Part shown: one piece after another, positions 22,583 to 33,414 of the stretch
Numbering within the stretch: position 1 is the first letter of the stretch
Layout: every line of letters starts with the position of its first letter
Assembly (NCBI GenBank): GCA_015179045.1
Contig: WHUZ01000025.1
Span: 1-64,000, forward strand
Origin: Kalaharituber pfeilii
Lineage: Eukaryota; Ascomycota; Pezizomycetes; Pezizales; Pezizaceae
DNA length: 64,000 bases
Reading direction: 5' to 3'
Notes under the pieces: model-generated
Databases searched by the model: none
Seen by the model: the letters and a program-made list of their open reading frames with translations, nothing else
Told to the model about the DNA's origin: nothing
Position numbers and translations under genes: made by a program

Positions 22583-22739
22583 GGTGGTTGTTTAGAAGGT
22601 CAAGCACCTATATATGCCCTACTAGTAAGTTGCATTCTTATATTTACAACATCACCAACGAACGGTAATAACACCTGAATTTCAACGAGCGGAAATCTAC
22701 CAGCAGCACCTTGCAATACCCCTCTAAGTGGTCCCTCAT

Positions 22740-23250
22740 GACCTGCAAATCCTGTCATTCTGACTCATTCACCCTGAATAGCATGGCTATGTATCGTGCG
22801 GGAGCACTCCATGTCTATTTCCTTGATGTGAGCATGAAACTTACATGGATATCAATTATTTTTTCACTTGTCAGAACATGCTGAGACTGCTTACTGATTG
22901 ATGTGTAGCGCTTAAATAATGACACTGGGCAACGCAAATATATCCTTACTAGTTTATCGGCAGCAAGCGGGATCCGAGAGTGCATATGGCAGCCACGACT
23001 ATACATTGAGAGAGCTACTTGCCAAACGGTGCTTTCATGTACTGAGGTCAAAAGGGCCAAGCTTGATCTCGTACAACCAGAACCATATAGGAGAAAACTG
23101 GGAACTTGTGTGAAGTGGCTCTCAGTTGGATGGTATCGAGGACATTTTTCTGGCCTAACTAGATGTACATGCTGACCATTGTTAATATGGCATTGCTCAG
23201 TCAGCATGAAAAAGGTATCTATAATATCACAGAATGGTTTGGTTATGAGA
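22740..23250 (+). pseudogene. unknown gene family H, copy 3 (internal deletion)
   Basis: Bases 22919-23113 encode MTLGNANIS joined directly to VYRQQAGSESAYGSHDYTL..GENWELV. The start and the last ~55 residues of family H are kept and about 230 residues between them are missing. It lies opposite in strand to copies 1 and 2. The 3' flank (TTGTTAATATGGCATT, GTACATGCTGACCATTG) matches the flank of copy 2 near 19945-19985, inverted. Confidence 0.65.
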
Positions 23251-23779
23251 ATGAGGAAGCTTACCCTCCCATCATGGCTTCCGAAGCCTGAGCAGGATAC
23301 TCCGGTATAGCCCAACCTTGCTATCTTGCATAACATTCCTGTCACCTTGATTGCTAATGGCTTCTGGATGGTGTGCGGATACATCTCTGTCCACCCAAAG
23401 GTAATTGCCTAAGATGTGCAAATTGCCACTACAATCGAACCTGTTAAATTGGATAAGGCTGGGGCCGGCGGGTTTTAACCATAAGACAAAATATTCAAAT
23501 CCAAATCGGGGTACTAGCTCGGGCCGACAAAGTTGATCCAATAGGACAGGTTATCCAATATGAGAGGGTCGACTGTATGCAGAATTTAATCTGCACTCGA
23601 TATATGATGACATAGCAGCCCACTCCGAAACAGCAGATAGGCACTTTTGTCTTCCTTCTCTCTTGATCTGCGGAGACATTTATTTAAGCCCACATTCGGA
23701 TTTTTGCGTCAGATCTAAGTAGTAGTTAGCACAGATAAAATTGATAGTTTTTGACAGTCTTGCTTGTACCTGGCTGCCT

Positions 23780-24322
23780 GCATCCGCCCCCCCAGTCGGG
23801 ACCCCAGCAGCGCCCATGGAAAGCTCCCCCGCTGCCACCACCAATACACCGAAACCACAAACCCCCGAGCCCAGTCCAAATGCCACCACCCCGAAGCCCG
23901 GCATTGTTGTACACGGAATAGCCCTGAGAAAGGACCTGGGGAAAGTCAGAAGATGGTTGGAGGAAGCAAACAAAGGACTAGGAAAGACAGTTGGGATTAG
24001 ATGGCTGAGAAAGAAGGAGACGTTGTTAGACGAAGGAAAGGTGACCAGCTCAGCAGTGGTGTACTTGGAGGAAGAATCAAAGATTGAGAGAGTACGGCTG
24101 GGAGGGAAATGGCTGAGGGTCTGCAAGTACGAGTCGGACAGACGTAGGAGATAGGAGATAGGACTTGTTGACTTGTTGACTTCTTCACCCGCATCATCAT
24201 CGTGCGCCGCGGGCTCCACATTTGACTACCTGTTATTTTTGTCCTTTATTTTCTATGTACTTAAATCGCCATAGCCCTTAGGGCGGCAAGCGATAAATGA
24301 TATTAAAAAAAAAAAAAAAAAA
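23780..24322 (+). mobile_element. half-LINE A, 543-bp insertion
   Basis: Bounded by a 10-bp TSD CTGGCTGCCT (23770-23779 and 24323-24332) and ending in poly(A). It holds the C-terminal half of the family-A ORF1, then the 3' UTR and a hairpin of the ATCGC/GCGAT subtype (AATCGCCATAGCCC..GGGCGGCAAGCGATAAATG). Confidence 0.92.
23816..24154 (+). CDS. LINE-A ORF1 C-terminal region (RRM-like)
   Basis: The 112-residue frame has a Pro/Thr/Ser linker, then a compact domain: PGIVVHGIALRKDLGKVRRW, IRWLRKKETLLDEGKVTSSA, VVYLEE..VRLGGKWLRVCKYESDRRRR. The beta-alpha-beta pattern with a final basic GGRWLR-like strand resembles the RRM-like RNA-binding part of ORF1 in fungal LINEs (family knowledge, not searched). 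It is uninterrupted here but lacks the N-terminal part present at 33578-34543. Confidence 0.7.
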   Translation: MESSPAATTNTPKPQTPEPSPNATTPKPGIVVHGIALRKDLGKVRRWLEEANKGLGKTVGIRWLRKKETLLDEGKVTSSAVVYLEEESKIERVRLGGKWLRVCKYESDRRRR

Positions 24323-24654
24323 CTGGCTGCCTTCGCCTGTAGTAATCCAGGCGTGGCCTTGTCCAGCACCTGCAATACGGTTGTAGGCTGTAGCTTGCAA
24401 CCTGTCCGAACAGAGAGTGGACCTCCTCCTCCAGTTGCCATCTGAGCGGATTGGCTGCCTGGGGGTGCTCGGATTGGTTTGTCGTTTGAGGTTTTGCGGG
24501 TTGCGGAATTCCCGCTTCGGGTGTCGCTGAGTGGATGAGAAAGAAAAGAAGTGGGTCGGGAGAGGGCAAGAGAGGCAGCAGAGAAATAGGGACGCGCCGC
24601 TGGCAGCGCTCGCATTGCTGACAAATCTGGCACCAGCTCATGAGGGAACAAGAG

Positions 24655-24855
24655 AACGTGCTGTGGAAGGACTCTCTTCACCAAGCAAGAACTTTTGTAT
24701 TTTCGGTGTAGGTTGTGCCGGAGCAGAATCTCCCGGTGGCCCCCCTCTCATATATACATGACCTACGTACATACAGACCCCCCCCCCCCGGTTTCGGCAA
24801 CAGCCTACAGTGCTTCCGGCAGCAGCGCGCCCGCATGCCGCCACAGTGCACAGGT
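24655..24855. repeat. dispersed repeat E, copy 2
   Basis: It is collinear with 17530-17730 and ends in CCGGTTTCGGCAACAGCC..GCCGCCACAGT. No coding potential is supported. Confidence 0.7.
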
Positions 24856-25252
24856 TAACGCCGCTTGCCTAATATGGCGTTATGATATAACTATTTATAT
24901 GTGATTTACCACTGCGCGCACACCCCAGTGCAGGTGTTGGGACGCCATTTCTCACCGCTGGCACATCTTCTCCGCACACGCAGGCCCACGGCGGTAATCG
25001 TGACGAGGTCCTGCATATGACGAATTTGTGCAGCACAGCACGCATCTTTATGAATTGCCTTGAGATCTGGGCCGAGAGTATTGATAGCGGCGGGTGAATC
25101 GATATCTGTGCATGGAAGAGGACTACGAATAGACAATATACTAGCTGATAGGGCACATATGCACGCAACCTGAGCTGCAGATCGCCGTCATGTCGCCTGG
25201 CGAGCTGCTACTAAAGGTATATATTCTCGAATGGCTTGCGGCTTGGTATGAG

Positions 25253-25307
25253 ACTTTTCTTCTTAGTCACGTAACTCGCATACAGGCTGCCAGCCTATGG
25301 CAGAGAA
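25253..25307 (-). mobile_element. LINE-B 3' tail, GGCTGGCAGCC subtype
   Basis: TTAGTCACGTAACTCGCATACAGGCTGCCAGCCTATGGCAGAG reads, reversed, as a family-B tail with a perfect inner GGCTGGCAGCC hairpin like the parent LINE at 46810-46860. The 10-bp TSD TTGGTATGAG lies at 25243-25252 and 25308-25317. The poly(T) is decayed. Confidence 0.82.
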
Positions 25308-25504
25308 TTGGTATGAGGTGCTCCTGGCCCCAACCAGACTACTCCTGGCCCAGCTTCCCCCATGGCAAAGTAGGCAGAGTCGCTTTGGCAAATTGGCTTG
25401 ACACCTTAAGCCAAGCCACTCCCAGTACCCGCGGTGGACATAGCGTTACTTGAGTCAGATGCGCTGAAGTAAATGGGAATAACGCATACAAACCTTGCAC
25501 CACA

Positions 25505-25682
25505 GTGAGTTGGTCACTCGAAGCTATCCTACCCCACTCAGCTGCAGGCTGCACGTCGTCAATACATGAATGGAGACCTGAACATGATCGCCCTTTGGCC
25601 CGTCGCAAATGTGGGGTAAACATTACGCATGCGGTCTGCCAAACCCTGCTGCATAATATATTCCGTCAGGGATGTAATATGT
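25505..25682. repeat. dispersed repeat D, copy 2
   Basis: It matches 21530-21720 and abuts the left end of pogo-2, as copy 1 abuts a similar pogo-type end. Confidence 0.65.
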
Positions 25683-25878
25683 ACTGAGTACAGTGGCCCG
25701 TAAAAAGTCTTGGGGATTAAGCTTGCATGGTACACTAACCCCAATATTGCCTACTATACCAAACCGGACAACGATCGACCATTGCATAACGATCGACATT
25801 CCTTGGCCAATTTTCAAACGCATTCCCCACCCCGTTTTGACTTTCTATACCTGTCAACCACCTAATTAACTACCCGCG

Positions 25879-27721
25879 ATGCCTCCCAAATCGAAAAAAG
25901 AGCTAAAGCTTCATGACAGTCAGCTAGCACGTGCTATAGACTATGTTTATAAGCATCCAGATGTGTCAAAAGCGAAAATAGCTAAAGCATTTGGTGTTAA
26001 TCCTACAACATTACGCCGACGATGCCATGGAACCCAGAAAAGCCGTGCCAAAGGCCGACAGGACTATCAGCTACTTACTACAGCAGAGGAAGATGCAATT
26101 GTTGACTGGTGTAAAAAAATGTCAGATGTGGGCTTCCCGGTCACGGTACTTATGCTTCGGTCGATGGCATATATACCTCGCCATAGCCCATTGGGCGGCA
26201 TGCGAGTAATGAAATAAAAAAAAAAAAAAAAAAGATGGCATATATTCTACTGCGTGAGAGAGCTTCGGGAAAGAAGAAGGTTGATCCTCCCGGTATAAAC
26301 TGGCACAACCGTTTCCTCTCAAGACACCCGGATATCAAGCTTAAGTACGTCCAATACCTAGAGAAGATACGTGCGAAAGCTACAGCGGACATAGAGGAAC
26401 AGCGTTTATGGTACATCAAGCTACGTAGTCTTCTCCGGCAATACCATATACTACCTGAAAATCTATGGAATTGCGATGAAAAGGGAGTCATTATTGGCCT
26501 AGCAGTAGGCAGGCAAAAAGCTATCGTTAGGGCATCTACAAAACATAAGATAGCTATCACAGATGGTAGCAGAGAATTCTGCACAGTCCTCGAGAGTGTC
26601 TCTTCCTTAGGTCACGTGATACCACCATTTATTGTATGGAAGAATAAGGTGCATTGTGCTGGTTTCTACGGTACAGGTGGTGTACATGATACACCAGCAT
26701 CTTTTAGCCGATCACCCAGTGGCTATATGGATGATGAACCTGGACTAGACTTCATGAAAAAGCATTTCGAACCACATACCCGACCCGCTACCCCCCCCAC
26801 CACCAAGCCAATATATCGCCTGCTTATTGTCGATGGGCACTCATCACATGTCAGCTGGTCTATCGTGGAGTATGCCCTAGACCATAATATCATCATGTTC
26901 TGCCTGCCTTCGCACTCTACACACATTATGCAGCCTCTCGACGTAGGGTGTTTCTCACCGCTGACACGAGCATACCGGACTGGCTTCAAGACTTCATATA
27001 CAACCACCCTGATCAACCATTTGGAAAGGTGGAATTCTGGGAGGTTCTATGCACTGCTAGACATGCTGCACTCACCAAATCCAATATCACTAGTGCATTC
27101 AAAGCTACTGGCATATGGCCACTACGGCCGGAGGTTATTGGGCGGACTGAGGCAAAATTACTCCAATTACCTGAACTAGAGCCTACCAATACCCCTATGA
27201 AGGTAGCTACCCTCCGCACCGAGCTATCGCAACTGGACTTGACGCCAAATACCCGTGCGGTGGTGTACAATTACCGTGATTACCTTGAGCGCAAGCTTGT
27301 ACAGCATCGTATAGTCGAGCCAAATGCCGAGACGCTCAAACAGCTGCGTAATGGTAAGACTGTGAAGCCGCGTTCAACTAAGCAAATTCAGGGCCCCCGC
27401 ACTCTCGACCGCGCCTATATTGAACGTGAGAAAGCTCGTATTGCACGCAAGGAGGTTGAAGATGCCGAAAAGGCTGCCAAAGCAGCAGCGCGAAAAGCTG
27501 CCAAAGCGCAGAAGGCTGCAGAGCAGCAGGCAAATCCTAAAACTGCAGAGAATTCACGGGCAGGTACAGGGCAAGGGCCTAAACGTGGTGGCGGGCGTAT
27601 ACGTATATCAAGGGCAGCACGGCAGAGGAAATTTAATGCCGAGGGGGCTGATTTGCAGCGAATTGAACGTGCCATGTCATTTCTGTCATTATACGGTACG
27701 TACCCTATCCCAATACGTTAG
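25879..27721 (+). pseudogene. pogo/Fot1 DDE transposase 2 (two lesions)
   Basis: It starts MPPKSKKELKLHDSQLARA. Order: helix-turn-helix (IAKAFGVNPTTLRRRCHG), CENPB-like region, DDE core with ENLWNCDEKGVIIG, RLLIVDGHSSHVS and MQPLDVGCFSPL, so all three catalytic Asp are present. It ends with a Lys/Ala coiled-coil and a basic tail (RGGGRIRISRAARQRK). Two things break it: the family-A tail at 26175-26233 in codon 98 or so, and a one-base frameshift near 26980 (RTGFKT against the expected TGLQDFIY). Apart from these it is well preserved, and better than pogo-1. Confidence 0.85.
26175..26233 (+). mobile_element. LINE-A 3' tail inside the pogo-2 transposase
   Basis: ACCTCGCCATAGCCC..GGGCGGCATGCGAGTAATGAAAT plus poly(A). 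The 12-bp TSD GATGGCATATAT lies at 26163-26174 and 26234-26245. Removing it restores the RSMAYILLRE reading frame. Confidence 0.95.
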
Positions 27722-28256
27722 CCTATGGCTTCAACTGACCATGGAATTCAGAAAGGCAATTGGGAGTATGAATTAGCAATATATGCATATCACTGGAGTC
27801 CTCTGGTAGTGGGCATAGTGGTGGAGGCTATTGGGGGGGGTCTAACTATATGGTATGGAGATTATGTTGACTGTGGAGCATTGAATTTTTGTTTCTGTAT
27901 GATGTAGTCATCACCATTAGCTTTAGCGTGCTGTATTTACCTATAGTCGAAGTCATGATGTGCTGGAATAATGGGTTGCCGGACTGACCGTTTTTGTTCA
28001 ATATCCGTAGGTATCTCTGGGCGCCGAGCGTTATGCAATGGTCGATCGTTGTCCGGTTGGGTATAGTAATCCCCAAGATTTTTTTTACGGGTCCCTGTGC
28101 CAACACTGGGGTTATCCTTTTTTGAGCCGCACATTTTTTTTTTTTTTTTTTTTTTTTTTTTATTTCATTACTCGCTTGCCGCCTGTCAGGCTATGGCGAG
28201 GTATTGGGATAAGTACATGGATGAGATATAGAGGTGTAGGGAAAAGGAAAAGGAAA

Positions 28257-29243
28257 TGTTCTGGCCTACCGACGAACACTGGTTTAGTACAAGTACCACT
28301 AGGTACCGCTACGTACTACCAGTGATTGAGTATAGAAAAACATTCTGCTACTAGCGTTAATTGATAAGCCAGTTACTGTGTGCTAGCACAGCCCTATTGC
28401 CACTGACAAGTTGCCACCTATAAGTTGCCACTTGAAAGTTGCTGTCGGTGATAAGTTGCTACTTCTTACCTACATACTAGAAGATAATACAGACAGTTTA
28501 ATTAATAATTCACTACGCTTCTAGACTACTGTAGTTAAGAATACCAATATGTAATCATAACTAAATTATTGTCAACCGAAACACTAGAAGAAAATTACTA
28601 AATATGCTTCTAGTATTCTCCTTACTCTAAGCGAAATTTTGGAGTGTTATCTTCATAGGTAGAGATTTCCGGAATCCTCCGCCATTCTGGTATTATATTG
28701 TGGCGGTAACAGGGATTGCGTTGATGCCAAGAATGAAAAGTTTGGTGGTTGTATTACCAGAAACAGTAGATAATAAGAGCCCTGCAAGTGCCAAGTACCC
28801 ACTTTAAGCAACCTCATCATGATAAAACTTGTCAGGACAAAATTTCATGTTCTTGTCTAGGTACCTGTTCTTCTCTTCGTTGTACATGCATACGTCAAAA
28901 GGTTAAATGTTCTTATTCTTGTAATAAAAGCAATGCTGGTCAATGTACTAACCGGGAGAATGAGAGTGAACATAGTGATGTATATAGTACTATTGTTTGT
29001 ACATAGATGACTGCATAGGGGGATAGGAGACTGTGGAAATTGCTTAGCTGGCTGTATGATAGATCATTATTGCATTAAATCATAAGCGAGTATATATATT
29101 ACATATAGGTACATCGAGGTACATTCATGTTCGCCGCTGGGCCAGGTGTTCGTGACTGGGCTGGCCCCGTAAAAAACACCATATGTTTTTCATGGGGCCG
29201 GCCGGTTCACGAACCGGAAAATGTTCGTCGGTGGGCCAGAACA
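28257..29243 (+). mobile_element. TIR element X (987 bp)
   Basis: It starts TGTTCTGGCCTACCGACGAAC and ends with its inverse, GTTCGTCGGTGGGCCAGAACA. GAAA is on both sides (possible 4-bp TSD). The subterminal region near 29126-29220 is built of GTTCG(T/C)..GGGCCAG and palindromic CCGGTTCACGAACCGG blocks. The same element, inverted, is at 35390-41205. It has one Cys-rich short ORF and no transposase. Confidence 0.8.
28788..29006 (+). CDS. short Cys-rich ORF in element X (CXC-like)
   Basis: 72 codons with 11 Cys in two clusters (CSCLGTCSSLRCTCIRQKVKC and CNKSNAGQCTN). The spacing resembles the Tesmin/TSO1-type CXC zinc-binding pattern that is found attached to some transposon proteins. It could be the last exon of a lost transposase. 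Element Y lacks an equivalent intact frame. Function is inferred only from Cys spacing. Confidence 0.4.
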   Translation: MPSTHFKQPHHDKTCQDKISCSCLGTCSSLRCTCIRQKVKCSYSCNKSNAGQCTNRENESEHSDVYSTIVCT

Positions 29244-29271
29244 GAAATAAGAAATATGACTAAGATAAAAG

Positions 29272-29540
29272 CTACCGCTGCATCCTCCCTCCGTCCTCCC
29301 CCAACATCTCCATCAGACTCTGGAGTTGATCTCCCTCTCCTTCTCTTGGTTTTGGGGGCTGCCGGATAGCTGCCATACCCCCAGGCCATCTCTTCTTCCA
29401 TACCCTGCACTCCTCCAGTAGGTGTGTGGTCGTCTCCTCCGCCTCCCCACACCACCTACAGTCCGGGTCTGGTGCCTCATGTATGTGATGCCTCCATGCC
29501 CGCAGGCCTTTCGCCCCTAAAAGTCCCGCTAACCTTGTCG
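29272..29540 (-). pseudogene. LINE-A ORF2 C-terminus (fragment)
   Basis: It reads LAGLLGAKGLRAW, then a CRWCGEAEETTTHLLEEC zinc-knuckle-like motif and WKKRW. This is the region that follows RNase H in many fungal LINE ORF2 proteins. A similar fragment (CRWCTEGEES..HIWDEC) is at 58640-58870. Everything upstream was lost on insertion (5' truncation). Confidence 0.7.
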
Positions 29541-32500
29541 TTGAGCCGCACAAGTTGAGATATTTCCACACAGTGCAGCACCGAAATTTGTTGCAATACA
29601 TCCCAAATAAGTAGTAGAGCGAGGAATGAATGACGAGGAGTGCCAAGAGAGTGGATCGTTACAGGGGGGCGGATCGTTACCACATCGGGCACATTAATTT
29701 TTGTTGTGGTGCTGGCGTTGCAACGGGACTTTCGACTTTTCGATTTTCGATTTTCGACTTTTAGCAATTTGTAACTCCCGGCCGCCGTATATGTCGCCAT
29801 AGCCCCCACATCAGGAAAGAAAAAAGTGCGTCCGGAAGCTATATAGGTGCGTCCTCAAATTCTTTTTTTATTCTTTTCTTTTATACCTCTAGATATATAT
29901 ATATGTATTTCTGTATCCAGATATAATATTCTCTTCTTTTATATCCTGACACATTATTTTTCTTCTTTGTGTCTTGTTATAGTACTTTTTTTCTATACAT
30001 CTGGACATAATATCCTTCTCTTCTATATCTTAATACAAAGTTTTTTCATCTGTATCCTTCTTCTCTTCTGCGTCCTGATATAAAGTTCTCCTCTTCTGCG
30101 TCCTGATATAAAGTCTTCCTCTTCTGTGTCCTGATATGAAGTTCTTCTCTTCTGCATCCTGATATAATATTCTTCTCTACGCTCTAATATAAATTCTTTT
30201 TCTTTGTATTCTAGTACACTATTTTTCCTCTGTGAGTCCTGTTATAGTACTCTTTTCTTCTACGTCTTAATATAAAGTTCTTTTCCTCTTCCTCCAGCTT
30301 TAATCAATCTACTATTCCTCCTCTACTCAGATCTCCATTATCAAATACATTCTCTTTACTAGCCATATTTGTCTTCGTTTACTATACAATAATTGATATT
30401 AAATATTTAGATCTAATCTAATACATTGTCTTCAATCATATAGTTGATTCCACGTAGTCAAATCTATCCTGCTATTCACTATCCAACATCGCCCTGGCTC
30501 CAACTCAATGAGATGAGCTATCCCCTCAATGTCCGATACATTTACCACACGGTCCGATTTATCCTCCCCACGGTTCTCCACTCTGACTATGCCCTCCTCC
30601 CCCTGTGGTTTTGGATTATTATTTTTCGCCCTTAATAATGTAATATAAGCAAGCTCATATACAACACTCTCAGTCTCTTCGTAGACCCTGATAATCCCTT
30701 TCAGTTTACCAGGAATTCGCCCATTTAGTTCACCCACTCGATTGTCTTCCTTGGCTTTATAGCGCACCCACACCCAATCTGCCCGTGGAGCAGAACGATT
30801 TCGAAACCTTCTAGTTCCTGTGCATCTAGCTATGTGTCGTTGTATCTCTTGCCCTTGAAAGTCCGGAACTTTAATGTCAATGGCTGTAAAGATCTCAGCA
30901 GGATACGTTGCCAGCTTGTCCTCGTCCGCAGGACATGCATGCATGTAGTGTAACTGGAAAAACTTGTAAGTCAGCTCAACAAGGCGAGGCAGATGTAACT
31001 CATCTGCAACGTCCAACAGCTTTAAGTCTCGCCTCCTCTTTCCATGTTTTCCTGGCACAATCTCTTCAATGTGCTGTTTTTGCAACAGCCGGACTATCAG
31101 CTGCTCTTGATCCACTTTCGACTGTTCACCATCTAGTTCTCGACCCTCCAAAGCATCTAAATATTCCCTTGGCAAGGGAAGAATCCGTGACCATGCAACT
31201 AAATTGTTCTCTAACATTGCCATACTATGCGTGCGAGTATATATATCCAGTATCTGCTCGGTTGCGTCCACCTTATTCGACCGCCTATAGGCGTCCTTTA
31301 ACGGTTTGTGCATGGCTTCCGATATCTCCGTTGAGTACTGTGGAAGACTTCCAAACCGGAATACCTGTTCAGCATAATGTGATAGCAGATGAAGCTTCGG
31401 GAAGTTGAATGACGAATTGCACTGTACAATATCCTGAACAAGCGCTGCCCGCTCCTCACGATGCTCTTTCCGGAGGTTTGCTTTCTGAGTCGCTGTCTTG
31501 AAGTAATCATAAAGAGTGGCTTGGTCCAATGCCAGCTCCTTAGCAGCATTCTTTGCGTGCTTCTTGGCTGCTTTACTGGCTCTAAACTCGATGAAGACAT
31601 CACTATATTCATGAAACTTGGTTAGATAGTTCTTCATGTATGTCACAGTCTCTTGCGTATGGCTAGGATATTGCGCCATGAGGCAGAAGTCCGACAGATA
31701 TCGTACAGCCTTGATCGCTTTCGAGAAGCTCACATGAGTGGCTCCATCCATACCCTGATTGTCCACTTGACGACGAAGAGCAGCTGTAAAACAAGCCAAG
31801 ATCACCCTCCCAAAGTACCGCATCTCCTTTCCGCTCCATTGAGTAACACTTCGATATGGCTTGTCTGGACGAAAATAAGGGGGAATGTTAGACCAGATGT
31901 CATCGAACACTGACAGTCTGTTGTGTTTCTTCAGAAAGCCATCGATCCATTCCATCAGGTGCTCCATTATACCTGAGTGTATATTGTGAAGTATATCTGG
32001 ACTCATAACCTCTTGTGGGGAGACGGTGGGAAGACTCCAAAGGGCATTGGATATCGGCTTCATCTCATGCTTATCCAAAAGCGCTGTATTCTTGGACCTC
32101 AGGTACTGTTGATATCGTAAATGGTCCCGCTGGCTATATGCCGTCTTAGGAAGGGTTCCCAGTGCCTCTTTAGGAACGGTGCACATTGGGCAGAGATTGA
32201 GCTTGATTCCGTGGATGTTGATGTTTTCCATATAATCCGCATGCCAGGTACAAAGTATAGGTACACATTTGCGTACTTTTTCATCGGCGCAGAGCATCTC
32301 AACTCCACCAGCCTGCAAGCTGTCAGTGTCTGAGCCATCCTATTCTGTCTTGGGGAGATCATGTTCGCTCACCTCATAAAGTTGGACAAGGGGTCTAAGG
32401 ACTGTCCTCATTATGTCATGAAAGACTTGTAACGAATCAACCCCTTGATCCTTCTTCGTCCACCCAGAGATGCCTGACATCCGTTTTGGGTTGACAGGAA

Positions 32501-33221
32501 GGAGTGCTATTGGCACCCATGCATGTGCAGATGGCTTATTCCGGACCCTTGAAACAATATTCCCAATCGACATGTACACTGGCCATAGTTTTTTATCCCC
32601 GGAGAAGTTTGTTAGGTGGGTCTGATCAGATGCCAAGAGGATAGGAACCACTGTTACATTAGGACTGAGCAGCCGCTGAGAGTCCAGAAGTGGAGTCAGT
32701 TTCAACCTGTCATGAGTATTAGACAAATACACTTACTTGTTTCTCCACCCACCAGTCCGCAGTATGCAGTTCAGAATAGACTCGCTGCTTATTCTGGTCA
32801 TACTCGGTAGTAGCTTCAAAGACTAGACTATCAACGTATGCTCGCTGACGGAGAAGATATTGGGCACACTCCTGAATATTCCGGTAATAAAAGCCCACAT
32901 TCTGTTGCAAGTGAAAGTCGACATGCCCTTTTTCCCAAGAGGGTTCATCCGCTATCTGCCTGATTAGCTGGCGCCATGTTTCTCCAGACTTGAATTGGAC
33001 TTTCAAAGTCTCTGTCAATCCCTTCGGAAGCAGCCCCGTCTTGAAAAACATGTCTATGTCCTTTAGCGTCGCTCTGCTTTCATGAAAATATCGAGCAAGT
33101 TTATATTCATAGACATTCTGAAATGGATGAAAAGGGTTCCATGAAGAGCTGCGGACGTTATCGAAAAGCTGGTCGCGGACCACCAGAGTCAGAGGGCCGA
33201 CGTTGACCGAGTTATCTGCAT

Positions 33222-33293
33222 ATGTATTTAAATCCTCGCCATAGCCTACAAGGCGGCATGCGAGTAATGACATAAAAAAAAAAAAAAAAAAAA
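33222..33293 (+). mobile_element. LINE-A 3' tail inside Plavaka copy 2
   Basis: ATGTATTTAAATCCTCGCCATAGCC..GGCGGCATGCGAGTAATGACAT plus poly(A). The 13-bp TSD GAGTTATCTGCAT lies at 33209-33221 and 33294-33306. The loop-closing bases are changed (GCCTACAAGGC). Copy 1 near 5855 has the empty site. Confidence 0.95.
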
Positions 33294-33383
33294 GAGTTAT
33301 CTGCATTCGCCCTGGTAGCGATCGAATGGTTGTCTCCCACACTTGCTTGCTGAGCTACAACCGTTGCCGGAAGATGTTATAAG

Positions 33384-33388
<5 letters not shown>

Positions 33389-33414
<26 letters not shown>

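Larger units (their letters stand above)
25686..28110 (+). mobile_element. pogo/Fot1-like transposon 2
   Basis: The left end has CCCGTAAAAAGTCTTGGGGATTA, then ACTATACCAAACCGGACAACGATCGACC. The right end is the inverted equivalent (GGTCGATCGTTGTCCGGTTGGG..CCCCAAGATTTTTTTTACGGG). The left end has about 40 extra bases (AGCTTGCATGGTACACTAACC..) inserted in the repeat. It carries one transposase in the + direction. Confidence 0.78.
28134..29540 (-). mobile_element. LINE-A fragment with family-A tail, split by element X
   Basis: The 12-bp TSD TTGAGCCGCACA lies at 28122-28133 and 29541-29552. The uninterrupted site is visible near 9612-9622. Poly(T) and the family-A hairpin form the left end. The right end encodes an ORF2 C-terminus. 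TIR element X (28257-29243) sits in the 3' UTR. This insertion ties the family-A tail to a LINE with an ORF2. Confidence 0.82.

Noticed and set aside
30908..31408. 166-codon + frame opposite the Plavaka transposase, also present in copy 1 at 7748-8248
   Set aside because: It is conserved only because the transposase on the other strand is conserved; it has no start context or domain.
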